Below are positions 39,154 to 53,303 of a stretch of DNA of 64,000 nucleotides, piece by piece (position 1 is the stretch's first letter; each line of letters opens with the position of its first letter). The notes beneath the pieces were generated by a model, which saw only the letters and a list, made by a program, of their open reading frames with translations, searched no databases and was not told the origin of the DNA. The position numbers and the translations under genes were made by a program. Source of the DNA: Nocardiopsis flavescens (GTDB lineage: Bacteria > Actinomycetota > Actinomycetes > Streptosporangiales > Streptosporangiaceae); contig NZ_FQZK01000004.1 of NCBI RefSeq assembly GCF_900141985.1, positions 310,001 through 374,000 of the forward strand. Reading direction: 5' to 3'.

Positions 39154-40587
39154 TCAGCTTCCGTCCAGGGCGACGGTGTCGCCGAGGCGGTGGACGCGCA
39201 GGGAGTTGGTGGAACCGGTGGTCCCGGGCGGGCTGCCCGCCACGATGACGACCTTGTCGCCCTTGGTGTAGTCGCCGAGCCGGAGCAGCTCGCTCTCGAC
39301 CTGGCGCACCATGTCGTCGGTGTTGTCGACCCAGGGGACGAGGTTGGTCTCCACGCCCCAGGTCAGCGACAGGCGGCCGCGGGTGGCGGTCTCCGTCGTG
39401 AACGCCAGCAGCGGGATGGGCGAGCGGTAGCGCGCCAGGCGGCGGGCGGTCTCGCCGGACATCGTGAAGGCGACCAGGGCCTTGGCGCCGATGGTGGCGC
39501 CGATCTCCGCGGCGGCGCGGGCGATGGCCCCGCCGGTGGTCTCGGGCACCCGGTTGAGGATGTGCGAGGCGCGGAGGGACTCCTGCTCGGCCGCGCAGAT
39601 GATGCGCGCCATGGTCTCGACGGTCTCGACGGGGTACTGGCCGACGCTGGTCTCTCCGGAGAGCATGACCGCGTCCGCGCCGTCGAGGACCGCGTTGGCC
39701 ACGTCGGAGGTCTCGGCGCGGGTGGGCCGGGGCGCTCCGATCATGGATTCGAGCATCTGCGTGGCGACGATGACCGGCTTGGCCTTGTCGCGGCAGCGCT
39801 CCACGGCGCGCTTCTGCACCATGGGGACGTTCTCCAGGGGGAGTTCGACCCCGAGGTCGCCGCGGGCGACCATGACGGCGTCGAAGACCTCGATGATGTC
39901 CTGGAGGCGCTCGACCGCCTGGGGCTTCTCGACCTTGGCGATGAGGGGGACCGTGAGGCCCTCCTCGTCCATGATGCGGTGGCACTCCTCGGCGTCGGCG
40001 GGGCTGCGCACGAAGGAGAGGGCGACCATGTCGACCCGGTTGCGCAGGGCCCAGCGCAGGTCCTCCTCGTCCTTCTCGGTGAGGGCCGGGACGCTGACGG
40101 CCACACCGGGGAGGTTGAGGCCCTTGTGGTTGGAGACGGTCCCCCCGTAGATGACCCGGGTGTGGACGTCGGTGCCGGTGGCCTTGGTGCACTCCAGCAC
40201 GACGCGGCCGTCGTCGATGAGGACGCGGTCGCCGGGGCGGACGTCGCCGGGGAGGCCCTTGTAGGTGGTGGAGACGCGGGTGGCGTCTCCGGGGACGTCG
40301 TCGGTGGTGATGGTGAACTCGTCACCGACGTTGAGTTCGACGGGGCCGTCGGGGAAGGTCCCGACGCGGATCTTGGGACCCTGGAGGTCGGCGAGGACGC
40401 CGACCGCTCGTCCGACGTCCTCGGCGGCCGCTCGCAGGTTCGCGAGGTTGGCGCTGTGGTCGTCGTGGGTTCCGTGGCTGAGGTTGAGTCGGGCGACGTC
40501 CAGTCCGGCGCGGACGAGCTTGCGGAGGATCTCCGGGCTCGAGGTGGCGGGACCGAGGGTCGCGACGATCTTTGCTCGACGTGTCAC
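39154..40587 (-). CDS. pyk: Pyruvate kinase
   Basis: Last step of glycolysis: phosphoenolpyruvate and ADP to pyruvate and ATP. The protein (about 477 aa) has [15 protein letters not shown] at the N-terminus, [13 protein letters not shown], the active-site [11 protein letters not shown] and [17 protein letters not shown], and a C-terminal allosteric domain (about 345-470). A GTG at 40587 gives the common N-terminus VTRRAKIV; a GTG at 40596 is also in frame and neither has a strong ribosome-binding site. Monocistronic: unrelated genes flank it. Confidence 0.95.
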   Translation of the reverse strand: MTRRAKIVATLGPATSSPEILRKLVRAGLDVARLNLSHGTHDDHSANLANLRAAAEDVGRAVGVLADLQGPKIRVGTFPDGPVELNVGDEFTITTDDVPGDATRVSTTYKGLPGDVRPGDRVLIDDGRVVLECTKATGTDVHTRVIYGGTVSNHKGLNLPGVAVSVPALTEKDEEDLRWALRNRVDMVALSFVRSPADAEECHRIMDEEGLTVPLIAKVEKPQAVERLQDIIEVFDAVMVARGDLGVELPLENVPMVQKRAVERCRDKAKPVIVATQMLESMIGAPRPTRAETSDVANAVLDGADAVMLSGETSVGQYPVETVETMARIICAAEQESLRASHILNRVPETTGGAIARAAAEIGATIGAKALVAFTMSGETARRLARYRSPIPLLAFTTETATRGRLSLTWGVETNLVPWVDNTDDMVRQVESELLRLGDYTKGDKVVIVAGSPPGTTGSTNSLRVHRLGDTVALDGS

Positions 40588-40736
40588 GCGTATCACTTTA
40601 GAGCGTCCGGGGGATGGAGTGGTCTAAACCAGGTTGCGAATGGACGTATCTCAGGCTGCGCGAAGACGAATGGCAGCTGTGCACGAACGTGTCCCGGCGG
40701 TGTGCGCGCGGGTGTCGTCCGCGTGTCGTGCGGGGG

Positions 40737-41675
40737 TCAGCGGTCGCGCCTGGGGGCGGGGACGCCGGGGGTGAGGCGCCCGTAGGCGCGCAGGATGCGC
40801 AGTCGCTGGATGGTGCGCATGCCCTCCAGTTCGTGGGTGGCGGTGGCGTCCCAGTGGTCCCAGTCGGCGCTCCAGCCGCCCTCGGGGCGCTGGGTCTTCT
40901 CCACGCGGTCGAGGTTGGCGGCGATCTCGGAGTCGGTGAACATGGGGCGGGCGATGCAGGAGGGGTCCGGTGCCAGGTCCAGGGGGGTGTGGACGTGGTG
41001 GCGCGGGGAGGCGGCCCTGCGGTATCCGGGGACGGAGGCGCCCTCGTGGGGGTCGGTGCGCACGACGGCGCGGATCATGGTGGAGAGCCGGTTGACCGCG
41101 GCCAGGGCGCGGGGGCGGTCCGAGACGTGCTGGAGGAAGGTGCAGATGCCGATGGCCTCGTGGGGGTCGGTCCAGTGCAGGGCGTCGATGTGCTTCCAGC
41201 AGTAGGCGGTGGCGCGGTCGCGCCAGGGGTGGGTGATGTTGTGCTTGTGGAGGCGTCCGGTGATGGAGGCGGTGAGGGCGAGGTCGGGGCCGTGGTCGGG
41301 GCGCTCGCGCCACCAGGGGGCGGCCTCGGTGTGGCGGACGGCGGGGGTGACGGGGGGCAGGCCGCCGTCGGGCGAGGTGGTGGCGAGGTAGCGGCAGATG
41401 CCCTGGCCGAGGTCCTGGGGGATGGGGCCGAGCTCGTCGAGGTAGCGCAGCGCGGTGTCGACGGCCAGGGGCTGGCTGGCGTGCCCGCGCAGGTCGGGGT
41501 CGAGGGCGTTGCCGTAGCCGCCGTCGATGTTGCGGTAGGCGGCCAGCGCGGAGCGGATGGGCGCGGTGGGGCCCGACTGGAAGTGGTACGCGAAGCGGTA
41601 CCGGTCGATGAGCCGGGCGGTGCGCATGGTGAAGTGTTCTGCGGCGCGGAAGGAATCCCAGGTCACTACGCTCAT
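40737..41675 (-). CDS. Terpene cyclase/prenyltransferase-fold-like protein, function unknown
   Basis: A 312-residue soluble protein. Two segments resemble squalene-cyclase/prenyltransferase QW repeats: AYRNIDGGYGNALDPDLRG near residue 47 and TQRPEGGWSADWDHWD near 265, separated by helical hairpins. This suggests an alpha-alpha toroid. The DxDD or DCTAE catalytic motifs of true cyclases are not apparent, so enzymatic activity is uncertain. ATG at 41675. It is separated from the DUF2784 gene by 64 bases on the same strand. Confidence 0.65.
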   Translation of the reverse strand: MSVVTWDSFRAAEHFTMRTARLIDRYRFAYHFQSGPTAPIRSALAAYRNIDGGYGNALDPDLRGHASQPLAVDTALRYLDELGPIPQDLGQGICRYLATTSPDGGLPPVTPAVRHTEAAPWWRERPDHGPDLALTASITGRLHKHNITHPWRDRATAYCWKHIDALHWTDPHEAIGICTFLQHVSDRPRALAAVNRLSTMIRAVVRTDPHEGASVPGYRRAASPRHHVHTPLDLAPDPSCIARPMFTDSEIAANLDRVEKTQRPEGGWSADWDHWDATATHELEGMRTIQRLRILRAYGRLTPGVPAPRRDR

Positions 41676-41739
41676 GTGGGGAACGGTACCCAGGGGTGTG
41701 GGCGGGGGATCGGCCGCGCGGCCGATCCATTCGTGTTCT

Positions 41740-42162
41740 TTACGTGGGGTGGCGGCGGACGGGGTCGCTGTGGCGCGGGGGGCGTGCGTCGGCGGTCCGC
41801 CGGGCGCGGCGGCGCCGGGTGACCAGTGCGAGGCCGATCCAGGACAGGACGACCAGGGCGCCGACGCCGGCCTGGACCTCGCGCAGGCCGTCGGCGGGGT
41901 AGATGACGCCGGTGAGGTAGTGGTCGATGAAGCCCTCCTGCGCCAGGCCGGCCCGTCCGGCGTTCACCCGGCCCCAGTTCTCGACGTGGGTCAGGGGGCA
42001 GGTCCAGGCGAAGACGCTGATGGAGAGGCCGTAGGCGGCGACGGCGAGGTGGGCCCAGAAGGTGCGGGGCCACTTCCAGGCGAGGAGGCCGCCGAGGGCG
42101 AGGTAGAGGATGAACGCGAAGTGGGCGAGCATGGCGGCGTCGCCGATGATCCGGTAGGCCAA
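41740..42162 (-). CDS. DUF2784 membrane protein
   Basis: A 140-residue membrane protein with four predicted helices. The DUF2784 signature is clear: MLAHFAFILYLALGGLLAWKWP at the N-terminus, then WTCPLTHVENWGR around residue 53, FIDHYLTGVIYPADGLRE near 78, and a last helix before a basic Arg-rich tail. The start I accept is a TTG at 42162 with GGGAG 9 bases upstream. Function is unknown for the family. Confidence 0.82.
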   Translation of the reverse strand: MAYRIIGDAAMLAHFAFILYLALGGLLAWKWPRTFWAHLAVAAYGLSISVFAWTCPLTHVENWGRVNAGRAGLAQEGFIDHYLTGVIYPADGLREVQAGVGALVVLSWIGLALVTRRRRARRTADARPPRHSDPVRRHPT

Positions 42163-42366
42163 GGTCGCTGCTCCCGTCGGTGTGGGGGCGCCGGGTGCGG
42201 GGGCGTGACCTCAGTCTCTCGGTGGCGGGCGGGGGCGTGGGCCACGGCGGGGTCACCGGTGTGCAACACCTGGTGTCCCGCGGGCGCCCGTGCGCCGCGC
42301 ACACGGACGGGGCCCTGCGGCCCCTGCGGGCGGCGGTCCGACCGCGGGGAAAGGCACGCGGAGGAC

Positions 42367-42406
42367 GCACCGGGGGCGCGCGGGGTGACCCGCGCGCCCC
42401 CGGTGC
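42367..42406 (-). terminator. Very strong hairpin after gltD
   Basis: A perfect 18-bp G+C-rich stem (GCACCGGGGGCGCGCGGG with its complement) and a GTGA tetraloop, 7 bases past the gltD stop. The remaining gap 42163-42366 shows no gene. Confidence 0.88.
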
Positions 42407-42413
42407 GGTCGGC

Positions 42414-43871
42414 TCAGACGAGCGGTCGCGCGGTGGGCGCGATGGCGACGGGCAGGTCGCTGCCGGCGCCCGTGAGGAACCGGTCGACCCCGGCGGCGGC
42501 CGAGCGGCCCTCGGCGATGGCCCACACGATGAGGGACTGGCCGCGGCCCATGTCCCCGGCGCAGTAGACGCCCTCGACGCTGGTCCGGTAGTCGGCGTCG
42601 CGGACGACGTTGCCGCGTCCGTCGAGGTCGACGCCGAGCTGCTCGATCATGCCCTCCTTCTGGGGGCCGACGAAGCCCATGGCGAGGGTGACGAGGTCGG
42701 CGGGGATCTCGCGCTCGGTGCCCTCCACGGGCTCGAAGCCCTTGTCGGTGCGCCGGACCTCGACGAGCTTGAGGGCGCGCACGTTGCCCTCGCCGTCGCC
42801 CAGGAACTCCAGGGTGTTGACGGAGTAGATCCGCTTGCCGCCCTCCTCGTGGGCGCTGGTCACCTTGTACAGCATCGGCATGGTGGGCCAGGGCTGGGAG
42901 TCGGGGCGGGTGGCCGGAGGCTTGGGCATGATCTCCAGCTGGGTGACGCTGGCCGCGCCCTGGCGGTGGGCGGTGCCCACGCAGTCCGCGCCGGTGTCGC
43001 CGCCGCCGATGACGATGACGTGCTTGCCCTCGGCGTTGAGGGGGGCGCGGTCGTAGTCGCCGAACTGGACCCGGTTGGCCTGGGGCAGGTACTCCATGGC
43101 CTGGTGGACGCCGGCCAGCTCGCGGCCGGGGACGGGCAGGTCGCGCCAGGCGGTGGCGCCGCCGGTGAGCACGACGGCGTCGTGGTCGGCGCGCAGCCGC
43201 TCCGCGGTGATGTCGGTGCCGATGTCGACGCCGGTGCGGAAGGTGGTGCCCTCCGCGGTCATCTGGGCGATGCGGCGGTCGATGTGCCGCTTCTCCATCT
43301 TGAACTCGGGGATGCCGTAGCGGAGCAGGCCGCCGATGCGGTCGGCGCGCTCGTAGACGGTGACGTCGTGCCCGGCGCGGGTGAGCTGCTGGGCGGCGGC
43401 CAGGCCGGCGGGGCCCGAGCCCACGACGGCGACGGTCTTGCCGGTGCGCACGGCGGGGGGCAGGGGCTTGACCCAGCCCTCCTCCCAGGCGCGGTCGATG
43501 ATGGAGACCTCGACGTTCTTGATGGTGACGGCGGGCTGGTCGATGCCCAGCACGCAGGCGGACTCGCAGGGTGCGGGGCAGAGCCGTCCGGTGAACTCGG
43601 GGAAGTTGTTCGTGGCGTGGAGCCGTTCGATCGCCTCGGCCCAGTCGTGGCCGTGGACGAGGCTGTTCCACTCGGGGATGAGGTTGCCCAGGGGGCAGCC
43701 GTTGTGGCAGAACGGGATACCGCAGTCCATGCAGCGTGACGCCTGCTTGGTGACGGTTCCGCGGTCGAAGTCCTCGTAGACCTCGCGCCAGTCCTGGATG
43801 CGGACGTCCACGGGGCGGTGTGCGGGGAGCTCGCGCTCGGTGATCTTCAGGAAACCCTTGGGGTCGGCCAT
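42414..43871 (-). CDS. gltD: Glutamate synthase small subunit
   Basis: NADPH-oxidising subunit of glutamate synthase, passing electrons to GltB. The 485-residue protein has an N-terminal Cys-rich Fe-S domain (CMDCGIPFCHNGCPLGN near 47-63 and CPAPCESAC near 97), an FAD site VVGSGPAGLAAAQQL (about 149) and an NADPH site VIGGGDTGADCVG (about 286). ATG at 43871. It follows gltB after 30 bases, giving gltBD in the usual order, and ends at a strong terminator. Confidence 0.96.
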   Translation of the reverse strand: MADPKGFLKITERELPAHRPVDVRIQDWREVYEDFDRGTVTKQASRCMDCGIPFCHNGCPLGNLIPEWNSLVHGHDWAEAIERLHATNNFPEFTGRLCPAPCESACVLGIDQPAVTIKNVEVSIIDRAWEEGWVKPLPPAVRTGKTVAVVGSGPAGLAAAQQLTRAGHDVTVYERADRIGGLLRYGIPEFKMEKRHIDRRIAQMTAEGTTFRTGVDIGTDITAERLRADHDAVVLTGGATAWRDLPVPGRELAGVHQAMEYLPQANRVQFGDYDRAPLNAEGKHVIVIGGGDTGADCVGTAHRQGAASVTQLEIMPKPPATRPDSQPWPTMPMLYKVTSAHEEGGKRIYSVNTLEFLGDGEGNVRALKLVEVRRTDKGFEPVEGTEREIPADLVTLAMGFVGPQKEGMIEQLGVDLDGRGNVVRDADYRTSVEGVYCAGDMGRGQSLIVWAIAEGRSAAAGVDRFLTGAGSDLPVAIAPTARPLV

Positions 43872-43901
43872 GGCCGTTCCTCCTCTCGTATCGGCTGACG
43901 C

Positions 43902-48464
<4,563 letters not shown>

Positions 48465-48635
48465 CTACCCTCCTGTCGTCTTTCGTCGGCTTCGTGAAAA
48501 GCGCATCCGGGACGACATTGGCCCTGCTGCGTGCGTGAAGTTGTGGTGTGCCCGTCTTGTGGACGCCGTGTGGTCCGCCACCGTACCGCGGCCACGTCCT
48601 CGTGGTGCGGATGGCGGATGGTCGCCCGCTGCGAG

Positions 48636-48652
48636 CGGTATCCCTTATACCG
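48636..48652. promoter_or_regulatory. Inverted repeat upstream of gltB
   Basis: CGGTAT and ATACCG separated by CCCTT, a compact 17-base dyad about 170-190 bases before the gltB start. On the minus strand TATAAG overlaps it and might be a -10 box. The 562-base gap between gltB and the divergent gene at 49027 shows no gene. Confidence 0.4.
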
Positions 48653-49026
48653 GCCGGTCCGGCCGCGACGCGAATCGCAGGTCTAGACCACCGGGTGTCG
48701 CGGTGCCTCTCTCGTCGCGTGCCGCCGCACCCTGCGGGTGGTGCCGCGGTCCCCCGTGACGGGTGTTCCCCGTCGTGGGTGTGCCTAGCCGGTTCTTCCA
48801 CCAGGGAATCCCGCTAAACCTCCCAAAGCGGATAAAACCCGACGGTTGGTCGGGATCCTCGCTCCGGGCACGCGAACGCAGTGCGCCGCTCCCCCACATT
48901 ACCCCGGCGTTAACGGTCCGCCCAAGAGGGGCCCGTCGGCGCGCCCGAGTGATATGTCACTCACCGCCGATCCCCGCCCTGACCTGCCCGGAGACCCCGC
49001 GCCCCGGGGCGTGGGACGATCGGTGC

Positions 49027-50772
49027 ATGGCAGCAGACCCCACGAACCCCGGCGGGGGCGGCGTCCCCGCCGCCCCGCAGGCGACCCCGGCGCCCCCTCC
49101 CCCGCCCCTGCCCGAAGCGGCGCTGCGGGCGCTGCGCGACCACGGGGTGGACGCCCCCCGCCCGCGCGCCGTCCTGGCCGCCCTGGCCGACGGCGAACAC
49201 CGCACCGCGGACGACCTCGTACGCGCCACCGGCGTCGCCCGCGTCCTGGTGGCGGCCCTGGTGGAGCGCCTGGTGGAGGCCGGGGAGGCGGTCCGCGACC
49301 CCGGCGGCGACGGGGTGCGGCTCGCCCGCCCCGCGGACTACGCCGGGGCCGCCGCGGACTCCCTCGCCGACCCGGTGGGGCACCTGGTGGCCGGGCACGG
49401 ACGGGCCGCCGCCGAGATCGCCCGCGCGGTCGCCCAGGGCCCCGCCGCCGACCTGGACCTGGACCACGTCACCGCGACCGCGGGCACCGCGCTGCGCCGG
49501 GCGCTGTTCCTGGACACCCGGTTCGACCTCGCCGGCCGCACCGTGCTGTGCGTGGGCGACCACGACCTCACCTCCGTCGCCCTGGCCCTGGTGCGCCCGG
49601 ACGCGCGGGTCCTCGTCGCCGACATCGACGAGCGGGTGCTCGCCCACATCGACGCGGTCGCCGACCGGCTGGGCCTGGACGTGCGCACCCACTTCGCCGA
49701 CCTGCGCCTGGGCCTGCCGCCCGGGCTGCGCGGCGCGGCCGACCTCGTGTTCACCGACCCGCCCTACACCGCCGACGGGGTGGAGCTGTTCGTCCGCCGC
49801 GGCCTGGAGGGCATGGCCGACCCGCGCCGGGGGCGGGTCCTGGTCGCCTACGGGGTCAGCGAGACCACCCCCCGGCTGGCCGCCGCCACCCAGTCCCGGC
49901 TGCTGCGGCTGGACCTGGCCCTGGAGGCCCTGTGGCCCGACTTCCACCGGTACGAGGGCGCCGAGTCCATCGGCGCCGCCTCCGACCTGTACGTGCTGCG
50001 GCCGCTCACCCGCACGCCGCCCCCCGCGCCGGAGGGCGGCGCCCGCGTCTACAGCCAGGGCGCCAACGCCAAGGAGTCCCGCGGGGCGCTGGACGGGGCG
50101 CGGGCGCGCGCCGCCCTGGAGCGGGCCGCCGACGACGCCGGGACGCCCCCGGTGCCGGTGGGCGCCTGGCCCGCCGAGGTCCTGCCGGAGTCCGGGCGGG
50201 TGCGCCTGTCGACGTGGATGGAGGGGCCGGTGCCGCTGTCGGGGCCGCCCGTGGTGGACCTGACCGGCGGCTGGGAGCGGATCGCCCCGCGGGCGGCCCT
50301 GGCCTGCCCCGACGGGGGCGGGTACCTGCTGGTGCCGTCCTCCGCGGCGTGCGTGCGCGACGAGCGCGGCCAGACGGAGCTGCGCGCCCTGGTCGGGCCG
50401 CGGCTGCGGGTGCGGTTCCTGCGCGGGTTCGGCGACCCGTCGCTGACCGCGGTGCGGCTGGAGCCGGCCCCCGCGGCGAAGGACCCCGTGGACCGGCTCC
50501 TTGTGCACGTCCAGGAGCACGCCCACGGGTCGCTGGCGTCGGTGCTGCGCGCCGGGGTCGTGCGGGTCGCCCGGGAGGAGGGCGCCGCGGTGAACAAGCG
50601 GGCCGCCCGCCTGGCGGTGGCCGCCGCCCCGGACTGGATCGCCGGGCACACCCTGCTCGACCTGCCCGGGCACCGCTTCGCCGGGCTGCGCGAGGTGGTC
50701 GCGGCGGTGTGGGACGCACGGGGCCCGGGGTCCGCGGGCGGCGGGTCCGCGGGCGGGGAGGCGTCGGGGTGA
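49027..50772 (+). CDS. BpsA/DUF43-like aminopropyltransferase-fold protein with long C-terminal extension
   Basis: Related to bis-aminopropyl spermidine synthases, which build branched polyamines in thermophiles. The ATG at 49027 gives 581 residues: a Pro/Ala-rich leader, a winged-helix domain (about 35-100, ADDLVRATGVARVLVAALVERL), and a Rossmann methyltransferase-like domain (about 125-330) with LCVGDHDLTSVALAL, VLVADIDERVL and TDPPYTADGVELF. A further 230 residues with no clear domain follow. Whether the actinobacterial proteins make branched polyamines is not known to me; a methyltransferase role is possible. Divergent from gltB. Confidence 0.75.
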   Translation: MAADPTNPGGGGVPAAPQATPAPPPPPLPEAALRALRDHGVDAPRPRAVLAALADGEHRTADDLVRATGVARVLVAALVERLVEAGEAVRDPGGDGVRLARPADYAGAAADSLADPVGHLVAGHGRAAAEIARAVAQGPAADLDLDHVTATAGTALRRALFLDTRFDLAGRTVLCVGDHDLTSVALALVRPDARVLVADIDERVLAHIDAVADRLGLDVRTHFADLRLGLPPGLRGAADLVFTDPPYTADGVELFVRRGLEGMADPRRGRVLVAYGVSETTPRLAAATQSRLLRLDLALEALWPDFHRYEGAESIGAASDLYVLRPLTRTPPPAPEGGARVYSQGANAKESRGALDGARARAALERAADDAGTPPVPVGAWPAEVLPESGRVRLSTWMEGPVPLSGPPVVDLTGGWERIAPRAALACPDGGGYLLVPSSAACVRDERGQTELRALVGPRLRVRFLRGFGDPSLTAVRLEPAPAAKDPVDRLLVHVQEHAHGSLASVLRAGVVRVAREEGAAVNKRAARLAVAAAPDWIAGHTLLDLPGHRFAGLREVVAAVWDARGPGSAGGGSAGGEASG

Positions 50773-50778
50773 GGGGCG

Positions 50779-50808
50779 CCCCCGGGGCCGCGTGCGCGGC
50801 CCCGGGGG
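50779..50808. terminator. Hairpin between convergent genes
   Basis: CCCCCGGGGCCGCG pairs with CGCGGCCCCGGGGG across a TG dinucleotide loop, filling the gap between stops at 50772 and 50816. Confidence 0.75.
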
Positions 50809-50815
50809 GCGGGGG

Positions 50816-51760
50816 TCAGCTCCCGGGGACGGGCACCGTCTCCTCGGTGCCCGGGACCGCGCCCGGCTCGGGCTCGGAGGCCGGCTCGTCCTCGCGGAGG
50901 TTGACCAGGCGCCGGTAGAGCGGGTCGCGGAAGTTGCTGAGCGTCACGATGGGGCTGGCCAGGCTCACCCGGTCCTCCACCGACTCGGAGTCGGCGGGCT
51001 GCACCCACACCACCACCAGGTAGTGGCCGCTGACCGTGGCCTCCGCGGAGCTGTAGCCGGAGCCGAGGCGGTCGAAGGGGTCCGCGCCCGAGGGCGGGAT
51101 GACGAAGCCGGGCTCGGGCGCGCCCTCGGGCGGCTCCTCGCCCTCGGGGACCTCGGGCTCGGCCATCGAGGCGGCCACCGCGCGGCTGCCCTCGACGTCG
51201 GCCAGGTTGAAGATCACCGCCGTGCCGAAGTAGTCGTCGCCCACGTAGGTGGCGCGCCCGACCTGGGTGCAGTCGGCGTCGGCCAGGGCCGCGACGACCT
51301 CCTCGCCCCACACCGCGGCGGCGCAGTCCTGCGACAGCTCGGAGTCGCGCAGGGTGAACTCCATGCCCCGGCTGGAGATCTCGGCGCTGCGGTCGCCGAA
51401 CAGCTCGCCCTCGTTGAGGGGGCGGGCGTCGGCCTCGCGGTCGGCCAGCACCGCGTTCATGTCGTTGTCGCCCACGTCCTCGACGCTGTAGGCGACGGGC
51501 CGGGTCTGCGGCGGGGGCCCGTCCGCGCCGCCCTCCTCGCCCCGGTCCAGGTAGAGGACGACGCCCAGGCCGATCAGGGCGGCCACCAGGACGCCCCCGA
51601 CGACGGCGATGAGGCGGCCGAACCGCCGGGGCTCCTGCTTGCGGCGCCCGCCGGCGCGGCGCCGGCCGCCCGTACGCGCGGCGCCCCCGGCGTCGTCGGG
51701 TTCGCTGTTCTTCCTCCGGCGTCCCGCTGTTCCGGACGCCGACGCTTCAGAAGGGGACAC
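50816..51760 (-). CDS. Single-span membrane protein, paralogue of the next gene upstream
   Basis: No family recognised. The GTG at 51760 gives 314 residues: a basic cytoplasmic N-terminus (GGRRRAGGRRKQEPRR), one transmembrane helix near residues 52-73, and an extracytoplasmic domain with conserved blocks MEFTLRDSELSQDCAAAVWGE, DYFGTAVIFNLADVEGS and SGHYLVVVWV. Those blocks recur in the protein at 52007-53161. Two Cys (DC and ADC) in matching positions may form a disulfide. A C-terminal Pro/Glu tail follows. The shared layout suggests a duplicated envelope protein; function unknown. Confidence 0.75.
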   Translation of the reverse strand: MSPSEASASGTAGRRRKNSEPDDAGGAARTGGRRRAGGRRKQEPRRFGRLIAVVGGVLVAALIGLGVVLYLDRGEEGGADGPPPQTRPVAYSVEDVGDNDMNAVLADREADARPLNEGELFGDRSAEISSRGMEFTLRDSELSQDCAAAVWGEEVVAALADADCTQVGRATYVGDDYFGTAVIFNLADVEGSRAVAASMAEPEVPEGEEPPEGAPEPGFVIPPSGADPFDRLGSGYSSAEATVSGHYLVVVWVQPADSESVEDRVSLASPIVTLSNFRDPLYRRLVNLREDEPASEPEPGAVPGTEETVPVPGS

Positions 51761-51938
51761 CCAGTGGACCTTTCCTCGGATGACGGGCCCGCGTGTGCGC
51801 GGTGGAACCCGATTGCGCTCGGCGGGGGCGCGGCGGGGGGCCGGGGAGTCCCCCGGGAGCGGTGCGCGCGCCCCGCTCGACCCGGCCGTTGCAGGGCAGG
51901 TCGATCTGTCCGAGATCCTATCGGGACGTCCGGGGAAC

Positions 51939-51971
51939 ACGAACGGCCGTGCTGGAAGCACGGCCGTTCGT
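51939..51971 (-). terminator. Hairpin terminator between the paralogous genes
   Basis: A perfect 15-bp stem (ACGAACGGCCGTGCT with its complement) and a GGA loop, 36 bases past the stop at 52007. Confidence 0.85.
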
Positions 51972-52006
51972 CCGCGGGTGCGCGGTGGGGCGCCGGAGCG
52001 CCGCCG

Positions 52007-53161
52007 CTACTCCTGCTGCGCCTGGGCGGCGATCACCTCGTTGTAGACGTAGGGGACCGCGTTCATGGACGCCACGGTCACCTTCGCCAGGTCGGTGTCG
52101 TCCCCGGGCGGGCTGCCGTCGGTGCGGGCCACCCAGAACACCGCCAGGTAGTGGCCCATGACCTGCGAGGTCGCCTCGCTGTAGCCGTCCTGGAGGCCGG
52201 GGACCTCGTCGCCGGTGCGGCTGAGCAGGAACCCGGCCCCGGTCTCGGCGTTGCCCGGGTCCAGGGACGCCTCGACCTCGGCGGCGGCGTCGGCGTCGGA
52301 CAGGTCGAACAGGGTGACCTGCGCGACGTACTCCTCGTCGGCGTCGGTGTACACGCCCGAGGCCGCGTTGACGCAGTTCGCGTCGATGAGGCTCTGGCCC
52401 AGCCCCTCGCCCCACACCAGGGAGGTGCAGGAGTCGGTGACCGCGCCGTCGCGCAGCTCCATCTCCATGCCGTCCAGCTCGATCTCCTGGACGGGGTCGA
52501 ACACCGCCTCCCGGGTCATCGGCTCCAGGCCCTCGGGGCGCTCGTTGATGGGCCCGAAGACCTCGTCGCGGTTGGGATTGGACATGTACAGCTGCGGCGT
52601 GATGGTGCTGTGGCCCTCGGGCGGGACGACGACGCTGCCGTCGCCGCCGGACGAGGTGCCGCCCGTCCCGGTGAAGAGCTGGTAGGACAGCAGGCCCAGC
52701 AGCGCCACCAGGGCCAGGACGAACGCCCCGATGAGCAGGCCCAGCACGGCGGTGCCGCGCTTGCGCTTGCTCTGCTCGGCGAGCGTGTACACGATCTGGT
52801 TGGGCCGGTCGCCCAGGACCGACACCTTCTTGATCGCGGAGGCGGAGAACGCGGAGACGCGGTTCACCCCGCCCTTCCTGCCGTCCCTGGCCGGTGCGGC
52901 GCGGCGGGATCCGCCGCGGCGGCCTCTGCGGCCCCCGGCGTCGTCGCCGGTACCGTCCGCCTCCGGGTCCTGCCCGTCCTGCCGGTCCTGTTCGTCGACG
53001 GGGGTGTGACCGTACTCGGCGGAGAAGTCCTCCTCCGGGTCGTAGTCGTATTCCTCGTCATGGCCGTAGTCGTCGGCGTGGTCGCGGGTACGGCCTGTGT
53101 CGGCGCGGCGGGATCCGCCGCGGCGGCCTCTGCGGCCGTACCCTGACTCGGCTCTGCTCAC
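52007..53161 (-). CDS. Single-span membrane protein, paralogue of 50816-51760
   Basis: About 384 residues. A long charged N-terminal region holds two GRRGRRGGSRR blocks and acidic Asp/Glu/Tyr-rich stretches, then a transmembrane helix (VLGLLIGAFVLALVALLGLL) and an outer domain with MEMELRDGAVTDSCTSLVWGE, EYVAQVTLFDLSDADA and MGHYLAVFWV, matching the paralogue downstream. Start uncertain: I give a GTG at 53161; a TTG at 53179 is also in frame and neither has a good ribosome-binding site. Function not recognised. Confidence 0.72.
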   Translation of the reverse strand: MSRAESGYGRRGRRGGSRRADTGRTRDHADDYGHDEEYDYDPEEDFSAEYGHTPVDEQDRQDGQDPEADGTGDDAGGRRGRRGGSRRAAPARDGRKGGVNRVSAFSASAIKKVSVLGDRPNQIVYTLAEQSKRKRGTAVLGLLIGAFVLALVALLGLLSYQLFTGTGGTSSGGDGSVVVPPEGHSTITPQLYMSNPNRDEVFGPINERPEGLEPMTREAVFDPVQEIELDGMEMELRDGAVTDSCTSLVWGEGLGQSLIDANCVNAASGVYTDADEEYVAQVTLFDLSDADAAAEVEASLDPGNAETGAGFLLSRTGDEVPGLQDGYSEATSQVMGHYLAVFWVARTDGSPPGDDTDLAKVTVASMNAVPYVYNEVIAAQAQQE

Positions 53162-53303
53162 GGTCTTCTTCAATGTCAACCCGTGGTCTGCTCGAAAGGT
53201 ACGGGGGCACGTGCGGGCACGTCGTCACCCTCGTGGGTGTGGAAGTGGAATGCGTGCGCGGTCGCCGCGCCCGTGCGAGACGGGCGGGCGCCCTTCCCCG
53301 TGT

